NCBI RefSeq assembly: GCF_000710775.1
Contig: NZ_JOJP01000001.1
Coordinates: 1,193,825 to 1,257,824 of the forward strand
Source of the DNA: Endozoicomonas elysicola
GTDB lineage: Bacteria > Pseudomonadota > Gammaproteobacteria > Pseudomonadales > Endozoicomonadaceae
DNA: 64,000 nucleotides
Reading direction: 5' to 3'
How positions within the stretch are numbered: position 1 is the first letter of the stretch; every line of letters starts with the position of its first letter. Of this stretch, positions 37,242 to 47,241 are shown piece by piece. Below the pieces are notes generated by a model that worked only from the letters and a program-made list of their open reading frames with translations, had not been told where the DNA came from and searched no databases. The position numbers and the translations under genes are program-made.

Positions 37242-38773
37242 TGACTAAGTTAATGATTACACCCGGACAATTATCTCTGTCTGACTTACGAAACGTAAGT
37301 CGTTACGACGTGTCGATTCAACTCGACCCGGCTTGTCATCCGGCTATTACTAAAAGTGTTGAGTGTGTGAATCAGGCGCTGGCTGAAAACCGGGTTGTAT
37401 ATGGCATCAATACCGGTTTCGGTTTGCTGGCCAGTACCCGGATTCCGGATAAGGAGCTGGAGGCACTTCAGAAGAGTATTGTGTTATCTCATGCGACAGG
37501 TGTCGGTCAGTTTATGGATGAAGGTACCGTAAAGTTAATGATGGTACTGAAAATTAACAGTCTGTCGCGGGGGTTGTCAGGAGTCCGGCTGGAACTGATT
37601 GAGGCTCTGGTTCAACTGGTTAATCTTGGGGTTTACCCCTGTGTACCAGAAAAAGGCTCGGTGGGGGCCAGTGGCGATCTTGCGCCACTGGCCCACATGA
37701 GCTGCTTATTGCTGGGTGAAGGTCATGCTATGGTGGGTAAGCAGCAGGTTACTGCCATAGAGGCTCTCACTTATGCCGGGATGGAGCCAATGAAGCTGGC
37801 ACCGAAGGAAGGGCTTGCCTTACTAAACGGTACTCAGGCCAGTACTGCGTTTGCTCTTCAGGGGCTGTTTGGCGCCGAGGATTTGATGGCGTCGGCGGTC
37901 GTTACCGGAAGCTTGTCCATCGAAGCGGCAATGGCCAGTCGTCGGCCTTTTGATCCGCGTATTCACGAAGCCCGGGGCTTGAAAGGGCAGATCGATGCTG
38001 CCCATGCCTACCGCTCCATGTTGGATCACAGTGATATCGAACAGGCCCATGCTGACTGTGACAAGGTGCAGGATCCATACTCCCTGAGGTGCCAGCCGCA
38101 AGTGATGGGTGCCTGTCTGGAACAGTTACGCTATGCCGCCGGAATTCTGCAGACAGAGGCTAATGGTGTTACAGATAACCCACTGGTGTTTGCTGAAGAT
38201 AATGAAATATTGTCTGGTGGAAATTTCCATGCTGAGCCAACGGGTATGGCAGCAGAAGCATTGGCGCTGGCGATTTCTGAAATTGGTGCCATCAGTGAGC
38301 GGCGAATTGCACTGCTTGTGGATCAGCATCTAAGCGGCTTGCCTGCATTTTTGGTGAAGAACAGTGGTGTCAACTCCGGGTTTATGATCGCTCACAATAC
38401 AGCAGCTGCGTTGGCCAGTGAAAATCGCTGCCTTGCTCACCCGTCTGTTACTGATAGCCTCCCCACTTCTGCGAATCAGGAAGACCATGTCTCCATGGCA
38501 ACATACGGAGCCCGTCGTCTGAGAGAAATGAACAGTAATACCGCGGCAATTGTCGGAATTGAACTGCTGGCTGCTGCTCAAGGGGTTGATATGCGCAAGC
38601 CCTATAAAACGTCTGAAGTGTTGCAGTCGGTGATGAAAATGGTGAGAAAAGATATCCCATTCTATGATCAGGATCGCTATTTCTTTCCAGATATACAAAA
38701 GGCATCTCAGCTGGTGGCCAGTGGGCAACTGAATGTTTATATGCCTACGGAACTGTTGGTGAGTCTTGGGTGA
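37238..38773 (+). CDS. hutH: Histidine ammonia-lyase
   Basis: 511 residues, normal family length. The MIO cofactor triad Ala144-Ser145-Gly146 is present in [14 protein letters not shown], with NTGFG upstream and the C-terminal [12 protein letters not shown]. It deaminates histidine to urocanate, the first step of the pathway, in the cytosol. Last gene of the hutC-hutU-hutH unit, overlapping hutU by 4 nt. No hut transporter or hutD is present in this window, so histidine must enter by another system. Confidence 0.96.
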   Translation: MMTKLMITPGQLSLSDLRNVSRYDVSIQLDPACHPAITKSVECVNQALAENRVVYGINTGFGLLASTRIPDKELEALQKSIVLSHATGVGQFMDEGTVKLMMVLKINSLSRGLSGVRLELIEALVQLVNLGVYPCVPEKGSVGASGDLAPLAHMSCLLLGEGHAMVGKQQVTAIEALTYAGMEPMKLAPKEGLALLNGTQASTAFALQGLFGAEDLMASAVVTGSLSIEAAMASRRPFDPRIHEARGLKGQIDAAHAYRSMLDHSDIEQAHADCDKVQDPYSLRCQPQVMGACLEQLRYAAGILQTEANGVTDNPLVFAEDNEILSGGNFHAEPTGMAAEALALAISEIGAISERRIALLVDQHLSGLPAFLVKNSGVNSGFMIAHNTAAALASENRCLAHPSVTDSLPTSANQEDHVSMATYGARRLREMNSNTAAIVGIELLAAAQGVDMRKPYKTSEVLQSVMKMVRKDIPFYDQDRYFFPDIQKASQLVASGQLNVYMPTELLVSLG

Positions 38774-38835
38774 ATTGTTTCTTCCAGTGACCTCAGGGAC
38801 GAGGCATGACCTGCCAGTAACCGCCTCCAGTCGGA

Positions 38836-39876
38836 TTATTCTTTCCGATATTGCGTCGGTGTCTCACCTGTCCAGCGCTTGAATGCTCTACAGAAACTGG
38901 TTGAATCTGAAAAGCCCAGATCATGAGCCACCTCTGTGATTGGCTTAAGCGAATGTTTTATTTCATGCAGAGCATGTTTCTGACGAAGTTCATCCAATAA
39001 GTTTCTGAAGGATGTATTTTCAGAGAGCAGTTTTCTTTGCAGGTTTCTTGGGCTCATATTGAGCTCAGCCGCCAGTGCCTCCTGCGTCGCTCTTCCCGAG
39101 ATGAATAAATCCGCCAGATGTTGCTTTGCCCGCGTGACAAAACTTCGATTCAGGGAGTCAAGGTAACGGCGCAGCAGCTCACTATTGGTACTGGCAATTT
39201 CAGGGCTGGCGGTAGGAAGCGGGTTATCCATAACATGAGGCTGGAAGACAATTCTCAGACAGTCAGACTCAAAATGTACCGGACAAGGCAACCTGCTTCT
39301 CCATAACTCCGGCTGTTCTGGCAATGCGCGAGGCAGTCTGACGCAGACAATATCTTCTGGCAGTAACCCAAGGTGATTGATAGCTCGAATGATAGTTATG
39401 GCTGCAGAGGCATCCATCGCTTCTTCGCATGGAGCCGGGTAATTTTCACGTACAGCGTAGATCAGTTCTACGCTGTCTTTTTTTTCTTTTAATTCCAGCT
39501 CAAGCACTGTACTGATCACAGCAGAAAAACAAACCATGGTTTCCAAGGCGTCACGGACGTTATTGCAAGCCTGAATAACATAACTGAAGGCATAAAGATG
39601 ATTGGTTTGCAGGTGTTGAGAAACAGAAAGACCAATGGCTGGGTTCCCTGTCTCACGAACCGCCGCTTTCCATAATATCGCCATTTTCTGAATGGGAATT
39701 CTCTGACCTGCCTGGGTTAATAATGACTGATCAATGTTGGCTTCTTGAAGTAATGGCTCTACCGGGCAATTGACACTTTTTATCGTATTAACCAACGCCA
39801 GTGCCCAGGAACTTAATGTCGTTGCGTCGTCGTTTACTGTAATCGCTTTTGTCTTATTTGCATTTGTTATTGTCAT
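38836..39876 (-). CDS. AraC family transcriptional regulator
   Basis: 346 residues. The N-terminal region (about 25-210) is an arabinose-binding-like effector domain of the OruR/FtrA-type group (LLQEANIDQSLLTQAGQRIP, NPAIGLSVSQHLQ). The C-terminal AraC HTH pair (about 245-345) has LAAELNMSPRNLQRKL and ITEVAHDLGFSDSTSFCRAFKRWTG. Members of this group often activate adjacent lipid, ester or alcohol catabolic genes. It is divergent from the alkyl-sulfatase-like gene with 105 bp between, so it probably controls that cluster. Confidence 0.88.
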   Translation of the reverse strand: MTITNANKTKAITVNDDATTLSSWALALVNTIKSVNCPVEPLLQEANIDQSLLTQAGQRIPIQKMAILWKAAVRETGNPAIGLSVSQHLQTNHLYAFSYVIQACNNVRDALETMVCFSAVISTVLELELKEKKDSVELIYAVRENYPAPCEEAMDASAAITIIRAINHLGLLPEDIVCVRLPRALPEQPELWRSRLPCPVHFESDCLRIVFQPHVMDNPLPTASPEIASTNSELLRRYLDSLNRSFVTRAKQHLADLFISGRATQEALAAELNMSPRNLQRKLLSENTSFRNLLDELRQKHALHEIKHSLKPITEVAHDLGFSDSTSFCRAFKRWTGETPTQYRKE

Positions 39877-39981
39877 GTCAGGTCAAACTTCTGTCCGTTA
39901 AAGTCAGGTCAGCAATAATTATCCGGTTATATCATGAGGCACCGGCAAAAATAAAAAAACAATCGGTGTGCAGGATAACTG

Positions 39982-41730
39982 ATGATCATAATAAAAAAAG
40001 CCATTCTCCTCCTTTCCTTATCCGTATTTCTGACTGCTTGTGGGCAGGACCAAAAGGAAAGTGCAGCGTCTGAAATCACTGCTGGAAAGGCTCACCCGGT
40101 GCTTAAAGCCCATACTGCCGAGTTTGAACGTAAAGTCTATAAGGTCACTGAAGGCGTTCATGTTGCGGTTGGGTTTGGTCTTGCCAACTCCATCATGATT
40201 GAAGGTGATGATGGCATTATCATTGTTGATGTGATGGAAAGCCGCGAAGCCGCGGAATCTGTACTGGAAGCATTCAGAAGGATTACCGATAAGCCCGTCA
40301 AAGCCCTGATATACACCCACAACCATGCTGACCATATTCTGGGTGGCAAAGGTTTTGTTCCCAGTGGCGATGTTGATGTTTATGCCCATGAATCCACCAA
40401 TACCTACATCAATCGAGTGGTTCACCATCTGAGACCCGTGATCGGCGACCGAAGCAGCCGGATGTTTGGTAACCTTCTGGAAAAAAATGACACGGGTTTG
40501 ATCAATGCCGGCATTGGCCCAGCACTGAATGCTGGTCATGGTGGTGGAACTCCAACACTGATACGCCCCACCAAAACATTTGCGGATGATCTGGAGGTGG
40601 AAATCTCAGGGGTTCGTATTCAGCTGGTGCATGCACCTGGCGAAACCAATGATCAGCTATTCGTTTACCTGCCTGACCATGACGTGCTGATGCCTGGCGA
40701 TAATATTTATAAAGCATTCCCGAACCTATATACCATTCGAGGCACGCTTTATAGGGATGTGCTGAAGTGGACCCAGAGTCTGGACAAAATGCGGGAGCTG
40801 AAGCCTGAGTATCTGGTTCCCAGCCACACCCGCCCACTGATTGGCCGTCAGCAAGTCAATGAGACGTTGACCGCTTATCGGGATGCTATCCAGTTTGTAC
40901 ACGACCAAACCATCAGAGGGATGAACCAGGGGCTGACAGAAGATCAGCTGGTGGAGGCTGTGCAACTGCCAGAGCCATTGGCCAGTCACCCCTACTTGCA
41001 GGAGCTGTATGGCACTGTTGAGTGGTCGGTTCGCAGTATCTTCAATGGCTATCTTGGGTGGTTTGATGGTGATGCGGCAACTCTGTCAAAAGCGCCGGAA
41101 AAAGAACGCGGTGAAAATATGCTGGCTCTGCTGGGGGAGGAGAAAGTGATTTTTGAGGCCCGCAGTGCCCTGGAACAGGGTAAAAATCGCTGGGCCCTGG
41201 AGCTGGTGAACTATCTGTTATTTGCCAAGCCGGATCACCCTGAAGGCAAGGCTATTAAAGTGCAGGCAATGCGCAGCCTTGGGCTGGCATCCATGAACCC
41301 GAATGGACGGAACTATTACCTGACACAGGCTCTGGAGCTTGAAGGGCATACCATTGACCCAGAGGTGATGACGTCGGAAAAGCTGGCGCTGATTAAAACG
41401 TTCCCCATTGGTAACTTTATTCAGGCGATGACCGTAGCGTTGAACCCTGAAAAAAGCGCTGGCATCAACAAAACTCTGAGTTTTGATTTTACCGACGCCG
41501 ATGAGCAATACAGCCTGCACGTACGCAGTGGTATTGCGGAGTTTATTCATGGCGAGGTTGCTGATGCTGATATCCGGGTGTCCGTCACTGCTGATGACTG
41601 GGTTGAGCTGGTGCTTGGGGAGAAAAGCTTCACAGTAGCACTGACCAGCGGCAGCCTTTCCGTCGAAGGCGGAATAACGGAACTGCCGAGTTTGGTAAGT
41701 TTTTTATCGTTGTTTGAATCTGCTCAGTAG
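39982..41730 (+). CDS. Alkyl-sulfatase-like metallo-beta-lactamase-fold lipoprotein (BDS1/SdsA1/YjcS type)
   Basis: 582 residues. The leader MIIIKKAILLLSLSVFLTACGQ is a lipobox signal, so the protein is membrane-anchored in the periplasm or outer membrane. The MBL domain (about 45-290) has THNHADHILGG, HAPGETNDQLFVYLP, MPGDNIYKAFPN and PSHTRP, as in class III alkylsulfatases. An alkylsulfatase dimerisation domain follows (about 295-440), then an SCP2-like lipid-binding domain (about 465-575). It would release an alcohol and sulfate from sulfate esters, although related proteins cleave other esters. It opens a cluster with DUF1302, DUF1329 and a propeller protein. Confidence 0.88.
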   Translation: MIIIKKAILLLSLSVFLTACGQDQKESAASEITAGKAHPVLKAHTAEFERKVYKVTEGVHVAVGFGLANSIMIEGDDGIIIVDVMESREAAESVLEAFRRITDKPVKALIYTHNHADHILGGKGFVPSGDVDVYAHESTNTYINRVVHHLRPVIGDRSSRMFGNLLEKNDTGLINAGIGPALNAGHGGGTPTLIRPTKTFADDLEVEISGVRIQLVHAPGETNDQLFVYLPDHDVLMPGDNIYKAFPNLYTIRGTLYRDVLKWTQSLDKMRELKPEYLVPSHTRPLIGRQQVNETLTAYRDAIQFVHDQTIRGMNQGLTEDQLVEAVQLPEPLASHPYLQELYGTVEWSVRSIFNGYLGWFDGDAATLSKAPEKERGENMLALLGEEKVIFEARSALEQGKNRWALELVNYLLFAKPDHPEGKAIKVQAMRSLGLASMNPNGRNYYLTQALELEGHTIDPEVMTSEKLALIKTFPIGNFIQAMTVALNPEKSAGINKTLSFDFTDADEQYSLHVRSGIAEFIHGEVADADIRVSVTADDWVELVLGEKSFTVALTSGSLSVEGGITELPSLVSFLSLFESAQ

Positions 41731-41827
41731 GGGCAGTTCATTCCCGGACAGCTTAAAGGCAAACCATGGCAGAACTCTGGTTCTGTCTCTCAATCAACCC
41801 GAACAAAAACAATAAACGGGATTCGAT

Positions 41828-43645
41828 GTGGTTACTAAAAATACATTATCGCCTCTCTGCGCTGCGATTTTCCTATCAGTTATTTCCCAGCAGACTACGG
41901 CAAAAAGTTTTCAGGCACTGGATGGTGAGTTAACCGGCTCACTGAATACGACCATCAGCGTTGGTATGAGCGTCAGTACTCAGGATCCGGACAGCAAACT
42001 ATATACCTACGGGGAAAGTAAGAATCTCAGTATCTCGCCCGGCAGTGGTACCGGACCCAATGCGGACAATGGCCGATTGAATTTTGGCAAAGGCGATGTG
42101 ATCTCAAACCAGTACAAAGGGCTCACTGATCTGACGCTGGAATACCACAATTATGGTTTCAAAGGCAGTGTTAAATACTGGTATGACCATTGGCTGGAAA
42201 CGAAAAGTGGCCGTTATACCGACTTCGACGACAGTGGTTTTGATGATCTGGCCAGTTTCAGTGGGATAGAGCTTCTGGATGCCTATGGCTGGACTTACTT
42301 TGACCTGGGTGAGATGCCAGTGGATATCCGTCTGGGTAAACAGGTGTTGAGCTGGGGGGAGAGTACTTTTCTGCAGGGCGGGATTAACATCATTAATCCC
42401 CTGGATGCGGCCGCTTTTAACCGCCCCGGTGTCGAACTCAAAGAAGGGCTTCTGCCTGTTGAGATGCTGTATGGCAGTATTGGTCTGACGCCAGCGATGA
42501 CTCTGGAAGGGTTCTACCAGTTTAACTGGCGTCCCACCGTTCTGGATGGCTGTAACACGTTCTTTGCCACCACCGATGTCATTCAACCGGGCTGTGGACC
42601 TATTTATACACAGGCAACACTATCTAATGCGGAAGAAGAAAATATTGGGGGCACGGGAGGTAATACCATTATTGACCGCACCGTTGATGATTTACCAGAA
42701 GACAGTGGTCAGTGGGGAGCTTCGGTTAAATATTATGCAGAATCACTTAATGGTAGTGAGTTCGGCCTCTATTTCATTAACTATCACAGTCGAAACCCTT
42801 ATCTGGATGCCACTAATGCTGATCCTTCTCAATACCGCCCGTTAGCGGGAGGTCCGCTGGGAGATATCGACTTCTATGCACCTGGTCATCCTGCCGGTGC
42901 AGGTTTCATTCAAGGCGCTACCTACAACGCGGTATTTCCGGAAAATATTCGACTTTATGGTTTGAGCTTTAATACCAGCCTGCATAGTGGCTGGTCGTTG
43001 AGTGGTGAACTGGCTTATCGGCCAAACATGCCGCTGCAAATCAACATTAATGACCTGCTGGGTGATGCAGCTGCTGGTGGTGATGGGGCTGCAGACTATG
43101 GTCAGAATGTTGAAGGCTATGTCCGAAAGCCGGTTACTCAGGTTCAGGTAACGGCACTCAATACATTCCCACAGGTTCTGGGGGCTTCCGAACTGGCACT
43201 GATTGGCGAAGTAGGCTTTATGCACATTGGGGCCTTAGGGGATGAGAATCGTTATGGCCGCTCTGCGCTGTTTGGCCCTGGTGATGATGGCTCTGGTGCC
43301 TGCAATACCAGTGACAATATCACCGATGATTTCTGTACCAATGAGGGCTATACGACATCGGACAGTTGGGGATATCGCCTGAATGCGACTCTGGTTTATA
43401 GCAGTGTATTGCCTGGTGTGACCGTGAAGCCATCACTGTCTTTCCGCCATGATGTCAATGGCTATGCCTATCAGCCTGGCGGTGCTTTTGAGGAAGGCCA
43501 GATGGCAACAACGCTGAGTCTTGGTTCTATTTATCGTGATGATTATAAGGCGACACTGGCCTACACCAGCTTCTTTGGCAATAACCAGTACAGCACTCTG
43601 GATGATCGTGACTTCATGAGTTTCAGTATCAGCGCCAGCTTCTGA
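41828..43645 (+). CDS. DUF1302 outer-membrane beta-barrel protein
   Basis: 605 residues from GTG 41828. A signal peptide ends near residue 25 (TAKSFQALDG). The rest has alternating aromatic/polar strands typical of outer-membrane barrels and ends in a C-terminal aromatic (SFSISASF), the BAM recognition signal. DUF1302 signatures such as GKQVLSWGESTFLQGGINIINPLDAAAF-like motif (residues about 170-200) are visible. Members form operons with DUF1329 proteins in pseudomonads and marine bacteria, and are thought to move hydrophobic substrates or precursors across or from the outer membrane; the mechanism is unproven. Confidence 0.9.
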   Translation: MVTKNTLSPLCAAIFLSVISQQTTAKSFQALDGELTGSLNTTISVGMSVSTQDPDSKLYTYGESKNLSISPGSGTGPNADNGRLNFGKGDVISNQYKGLTDLTLEYHNYGFKGSVKYWYDHWLETKSGRYTDFDDSGFDDLASFSGIELLDAYGWTYFDLGEMPVDIRLGKQVLSWGESTFLQGGINIINPLDAAAFNRPGVELKEGLLPVEMLYGSIGLTPAMTLEGFYQFNWRPTVLDGCNTFFATTDVIQPGCGPIYTQATLSNAEEENIGGTGGNTIIDRTVDDLPEDSGQWGASVKYYAESLNGSEFGLYFINYHSRNPYLDATNADPSQYRPLAGGPLGDIDFYAPGHPAGAGFIQGATYNAVFPENIRLYGLSFNTSLHSGWSLSGELAYRPNMPLQININDLLGDAAAGGDGAADYGQNVEGYVRKPVTQVQVTALNTFPQVLGASELALIGEVGFMHIGALGDENRYGRSALFGPGDDGSGACNTSDNITDDFCTNEGYTTSDSWGYRLNATLVYSSVLPGVTVKPSLSFRHDVNGYAYQPGGAFEEGQMATTLSLGSIYRDDYKATLAYTSFFGNNQYSTLDDRDFMSFSISASF

Positions 43646-43677
43646 GCCCTGATTCTGACTGTGGGAGAATAATAATA

Positions 43678-45051
43678 ATGAAACCTGTTAATACTCTACT
43701 TAGTAGCACTGCCAGACGACTGGCGCTGGCTGGCATGATTGCACTGGCACCGATGGTTCAAGCCAGCCCAACACTATCAACCATTGACCAGCTCGGTCAG
43801 TCACTAACCCCAATTGGGGCTGAAAGAGAGGGGAATAGTGCCGGTACGATTCCCGCCTGGACCGGTGGTTTGAAACCGGAGCAGGGAGCCATGCAGCCCG
43901 ATGGTAATATGGCCAATCCATTTGCCAGTGATGAGGTGCTGTTTACCATTACGGCAGAAAACCTTGAGCAATACCGTCATCAGCTGACGCCCGGTCAGCT
44001 GGCCATGTTCAAGCGCTATCCCGATAGCTTCAAAATGAACGTTTTCCCAACCCGTCGCAGTGCCAGTTACCCTGATTCCGTGTATGAGGCAACTCGCCGT
44101 AATGCTGAAACCACAACGCTGCTGGACGGTGGTAATGGTATTGCCGGGTTGGTAAATGGAGTGGCTTTTCCTGAACCTGAAAATGGTCTGGAGGTCATCT
44201 GGAATCATATGCTGCGCTACCGTGGCGACAGTATGGACCTGACCCTCAGCCAGGTGATTGCAGAAGCCAATGGCGATTACCGGGAAATCATCAAGCAGAC
44301 CATCTGGAACTTCTTCCCGAGCATTACCGATCTGGAAGAGGAGTCAAACCTGTTGTTTCTCTATAAGTCCAAGGTATTGGAGCCAGTCCGGATGGCAGGA
44401 GAAGTGACACTGGTGCATGAGCCTATTGACCAGGTTGCTGAGCCAAGACGAGCGTGGAAATATCTGCCAGGGCAGCGTCGTGTACGACGGGCGCCCAATG
44501 TTGCCTATGATAATCCTGCAACCAGCAGTGATAATCTGAAAACCTCAGATAACCTGGATATGTTCAATGGTGCGCCCGACAAGTATGAATGGACATTGAA
44601 GGGTAAACAGGAAATCTTTATTCCCTATAACAGTTATGCGCTCTATGACAAAAGCCGGAGTAATGCCGACATCATCCACCCGGGGCATATCAATCCGGAA
44701 CTGGCCCGTTATGAGCTTCATCGCGTCTGGGTGGTTGAAGCCGCTCTTAAGGACGGCCAGCGCCATGTCTATGGCAAGCGCACTTTCTACATTGACGAAG
44801 ACACCTGGCAGGCGTCAATCATCGATTTATATGACAGCCGGGATCAGATCTGGCGGGTGGGGATGGCACATGCCATCCAGTTGAACCCTCAGCAGGTGCC
44901 CTGGCTGGTAACGGAAGTGTTCTATGACCTTTATTCTGGCCGTTACATAACCAACGGCATTGCTAACAGCTATCAAAAACCCCTGATTTTTGGGCAGTTG
45001 GCCAGTAAATCCGATTATACCCCAGCGGCGATACGTCGCTGGGGGCGCTAG
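43678..45051 (+). CDS. DUF1329 periplasmic/outer-membrane lipoprotein-like protein
   Basis: 457 residues with a signal peptide (RRLALAGMIALAPMVQAS). It is LolA/LolB-like in the family's predicted fold. Hallmarks include GNSAGTIPAWTGGL, AWKYLPGQRRVRRAPNVAYD and the C-terminal YDLYSGRYI. It starts 33 bp after the DUF1302 gene, the usual pair order. The pair is believed to carry lipid-like molecules between periplasm and outer membrane. Confidence 0.9.
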   Translation: MKPVNTLLSSTARRLALAGMIALAPMVQASPTLSTIDQLGQSLTPIGAEREGNSAGTIPAWTGGLKPEQGAMQPDGNMANPFASDEVLFTITAENLEQYRHQLTPGQLAMFKRYPDSFKMNVFPTRRSASYPDSVYEATRRNAETTTLLDGGNGIAGLVNGVAFPEPENGLEVIWNHMLRYRGDSMDLTLSQVIAEANGDYREIIKQTIWNFFPSITDLEEESNLLFLYKSKVLEPVRMAGEVTLVHEPIDQVAEPRRAWKYLPGQRRVRRAPNVAYDNPATSSDNLKTSDNLDMFNGAPDKYEWTLKGKQEIFIPYNSYALYDKSRSNADIIHPGHINPELARYELHRVWVVEAALKDGQRHVYGKRTFYIDEDTWQASIIDLYDSRDQIWRVGMAHAIQLNPQQVPWLVTEVFYDLYSGRYITNGIANSYQKPLIFGQLASKSDYTPAAIRRWGR

Positions 45052-45104
45052 GAGCCAAGCGGACTTTTTCTCGCTACGGTCGGCTAAGTTCGACAGGCTC
45101 CTAG
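45048..45104. repeat. Inverted repeat after the DUF1329 gene
   Basis: Nine-bp arms ctaggagcc (45048-45056) and ggctcctag (45096-45104) separated by 39 nt. The first arm overlaps the DUF1329 stop codon. Could be a weak terminator or remnant of a small repeat; no T tract follows. Confidence 0.4.
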
Positions 45105-45178
45105 AGTCTGTACATCGGTGAGGCTTCCTGTACTGGCTAGTCTTGCTGAACAAAATAATAAAAATAGGCAGATAAAAC

Positions 45179-47107
45179 ATGGCCAGGAAACGAGTCATCT
45201 CAGGTATTGCTGTTGCCGGAATAGCGGTATGCAGTGCGTTATTGGGCAATTATCTGAAAACTCCAAAGGCATACGATAATACAGCTCTGAGTGAGTGGCG
45301 ACCGGATGGGCCGCGTTATGTTGCGCCGGCAAATCCGGTACTTGGCATTAATGACACGTTCAGATCACTTCACGGATCAACCCGGAACTCTGATGAGGTT
45401 CTTACGGCAGTGGCACCAGAAGTTGAGCTGGACTGGGTCGTTGAAGAGGATATGTTCATTACGGAAGGGCCGTCCATTGACCGTGAAGGTAACCTTTATT
45501 TCAGCCCGGTGACACCAAAAGAAAATGTGGTTCTGGTCTCTCTTGATGGTGAAACAGGTGAACGACGGTGGTCTATAGAAGGCTACGGTCAGGGTGGGGG
45601 GGCTCCACTAATACTGGACGATCCGGACCGCCCGGGTGAGCAGATAGTCTACCTGACACTTTATGAACGGGCGCTGGCTGTCAGACCCAGTGGTGACATC
45701 ATCTGGGATGTGAAAACCGGGCTTAAAAAGTATATAGACCCGATACAGGGGCTCGAAAACAGTCATAACTTTGGTGCGAACTATCTGCCTCAGGCTGATG
45801 CGATTGTCAGTGTGGTGATGGATGGCACCATGATCATGCTGGATCGTAAAACCGGCAGTTTATTGTTATCCGAGCCATTTATTGTGCCCGGAGCTCCTGC
45901 GAAACCATCAAATGCGGCCAAAATTCCACAATGGCTACTGGATAGAGCTGATGCCGTTGCCAGGGAGGCTGTTGGGGAGGATCCGACCCATGGCGGACGT
46001 TTCAGCCGGGTGATGGATATTCTGTTTGGTGGTGGCGTCAAAGTTGCCAACTACTTTTCCATAGACCCTGGCACCGGAAGAATTTTTGTCGCTGCTACTG
46101 CAGAAGATGGAGACGATGGTGTCAGGGATGGTCTTGCTGCCAATGGTGCAATTTATGGTATTGATGTCATCAGGAATCATGGAAAGTTGCAGCTTGAAGT
46201 TGCTGCAAAGGCAATGTTTGATGGAGGCACCGGGTCAACCCCTGCCCTGACAGCGGATGGTAAACGTATCTATACATCAGATGAACACGGTCATGTTATC
46301 GCCTATGACCGTGATTTGAATGAATTGTGGCGTTACAACGTTGGTGAGCAGGTGCTTGCTTCCATCACGGTCGCTTCGGAAGGGAGTGAGCTTTATGTCG
46401 CCACGTTAAAGACGCTGTATAAACTGTTTGATCGTGGAGGTAAGGCTGAAGCAGGCTGGTCTGCCCGTCTGGACATGTATCCCGAGCTGATGGGCGCGAA
46501 AAATATGAATTTACTCACCGCAACGGTAACGGCAAACGGGATTGCCATGATGGCAGGCAACGGAATTCTCAGCAAGAGTGGCAAGGCGGTTCCATTCACT
46601 GTGGGGGTTGGGCTTCTGGACCGGGAAACAGGAAAGGTACTGGGCTACACTCAAGGCCTCGAGGAGTCGGTTGCAACAACCATTACCGGGCCTGATGGCA
46701 GTTTCTACATAGGGCACTCGCCGGTACGAAGGGCGCTCAGCAAATCTTTGATGGGCCCTCTGGTTAATGATCTTACCGGTGGCGTCGCCAAGTATAAGCC
46801 GGTAAACCGGCAAGCCTTTGGTCATCATATAGTATGCAGTGCATCTGTCCGAGCAGAAAATGCCGCCATGTATTTCGACAGTCATCCAGACTCTGCTCTT
46901 GAGGACTTGAGCCATGTTCGTGTGCTGTTAAGACAGCTCGGCGACGTTCAACCCGAAGGACTATCATCAGACATTAGTGATTTCTATGATTCAATGGGTT
47001 CTATTGATGGTATTGCCGCCAAACAGCTAGCCATTGAGCTTGGAAGTGCCTGTAAATCTGCAAGGGCGGATTCAACAAATCGAATGATTACGGCTTCCTT
47101 GTTGTAA
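45179..47107 (+). CDS. PQQ-type beta-propeller protein, membrane-anchored or exported
   Basis: 642 residues. A basic N-terminus with a short hydrophobic segment (VISGIAVAGIAVCSALLG) suggests an uncleaved anchor or a signal peptide. The body is a PQQ/quinoprotein-dehydrogenase-like propeller with repeats such as LVSLDGETGERRWSIEG, GTMIMLDRKTGSLL, GHVIAYDRDLNELWRYNVG and VGLLDRETGKVLG. I do not see the catalytic Cys-Cys or Asp pattern of true PQQ dehydrogenases, so it may be structural or sensory. It follows DUF1329 by 127 bp and probably belongs to the same cluster. Confidence 0.8.
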   Translation: MARKRVISGIAVAGIAVCSALLGNYLKTPKAYDNTALSEWRPDGPRYVAPANPVLGINDTFRSLHGSTRNSDEVLTAVAPEVELDWVVEEDMFITEGPSIDREGNLYFSPVTPKENVVLVSLDGETGERRWSIEGYGQGGGAPLILDDPDRPGEQIVYLTLYERALAVRPSGDIIWDVKTGLKKYIDPIQGLENSHNFGANYLPQADAIVSVVMDGTMIMLDRKTGSLLLSEPFIVPGAPAKPSNAAKIPQWLLDRADAVAREAVGEDPTHGGRFSRVMDILFGGGVKVANYFSIDPGTGRIFVAATAEDGDDGVRDGLAANGAIYGIDVIRNHGKLQLEVAAKAMFDGGTGSTPALTADGKRIYTSDEHGHVIAYDRDLNELWRYNVGEQVLASITVASEGSELYVATLKTLYKLFDRGGKAEAGWSARLDMYPELMGAKNMNLLTATVTANGIAMMAGNGILSKSGKAVPFTVGVGLLDRETGKVLGYTQGLEESVATTITGPDGSFYIGHSPVRRALSKSLMGPLVNDLTGGVAKYKPVNRQAFGHHIVCSASVRAENAAMYFDSHPDSALEDLSHVRVLLRQLGDVQPEGLSSDISDFYDSMGSIDGIAAKQLAIELGSACKSARADSTNRMITASLL

Positions 47108-47165
47108 ATCAAAATAATATGTCAGCAAATTGCTATATTTCGCCGGTAAACCAAAGTTGCCGATT

Positions 47166-47240
47166 TTCTGTTCAACAGAAACAAGGTATTGCATCTAATC
47201 TTTAATTAGATATCCACTGACGTTAGAAAAGTCAGAGTGG
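47166..47240 (+). promoter_or_regulatory. Structured leader upstream of the CstA-family gene
   Basis: Three successive small hairpins: ttctgttcaacagaa (47166-47180), atctaatctttaattagat (47193-47211), and ccactgac pairing with gtcagagtgg (47214-47221 / 47231-47240, one bulge). The last arm contains the purine-rich ribosome site. Translational control is an inference. Confidence 0.4.
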
Positions 47241-47241
47241 G

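Noticed and set aside
40018-40539. 173-codon minus-strand frame inside the alkylsulfatase-like gene
   Set aside because: Antisense shadow; the + strand carries all catalytic motifs.
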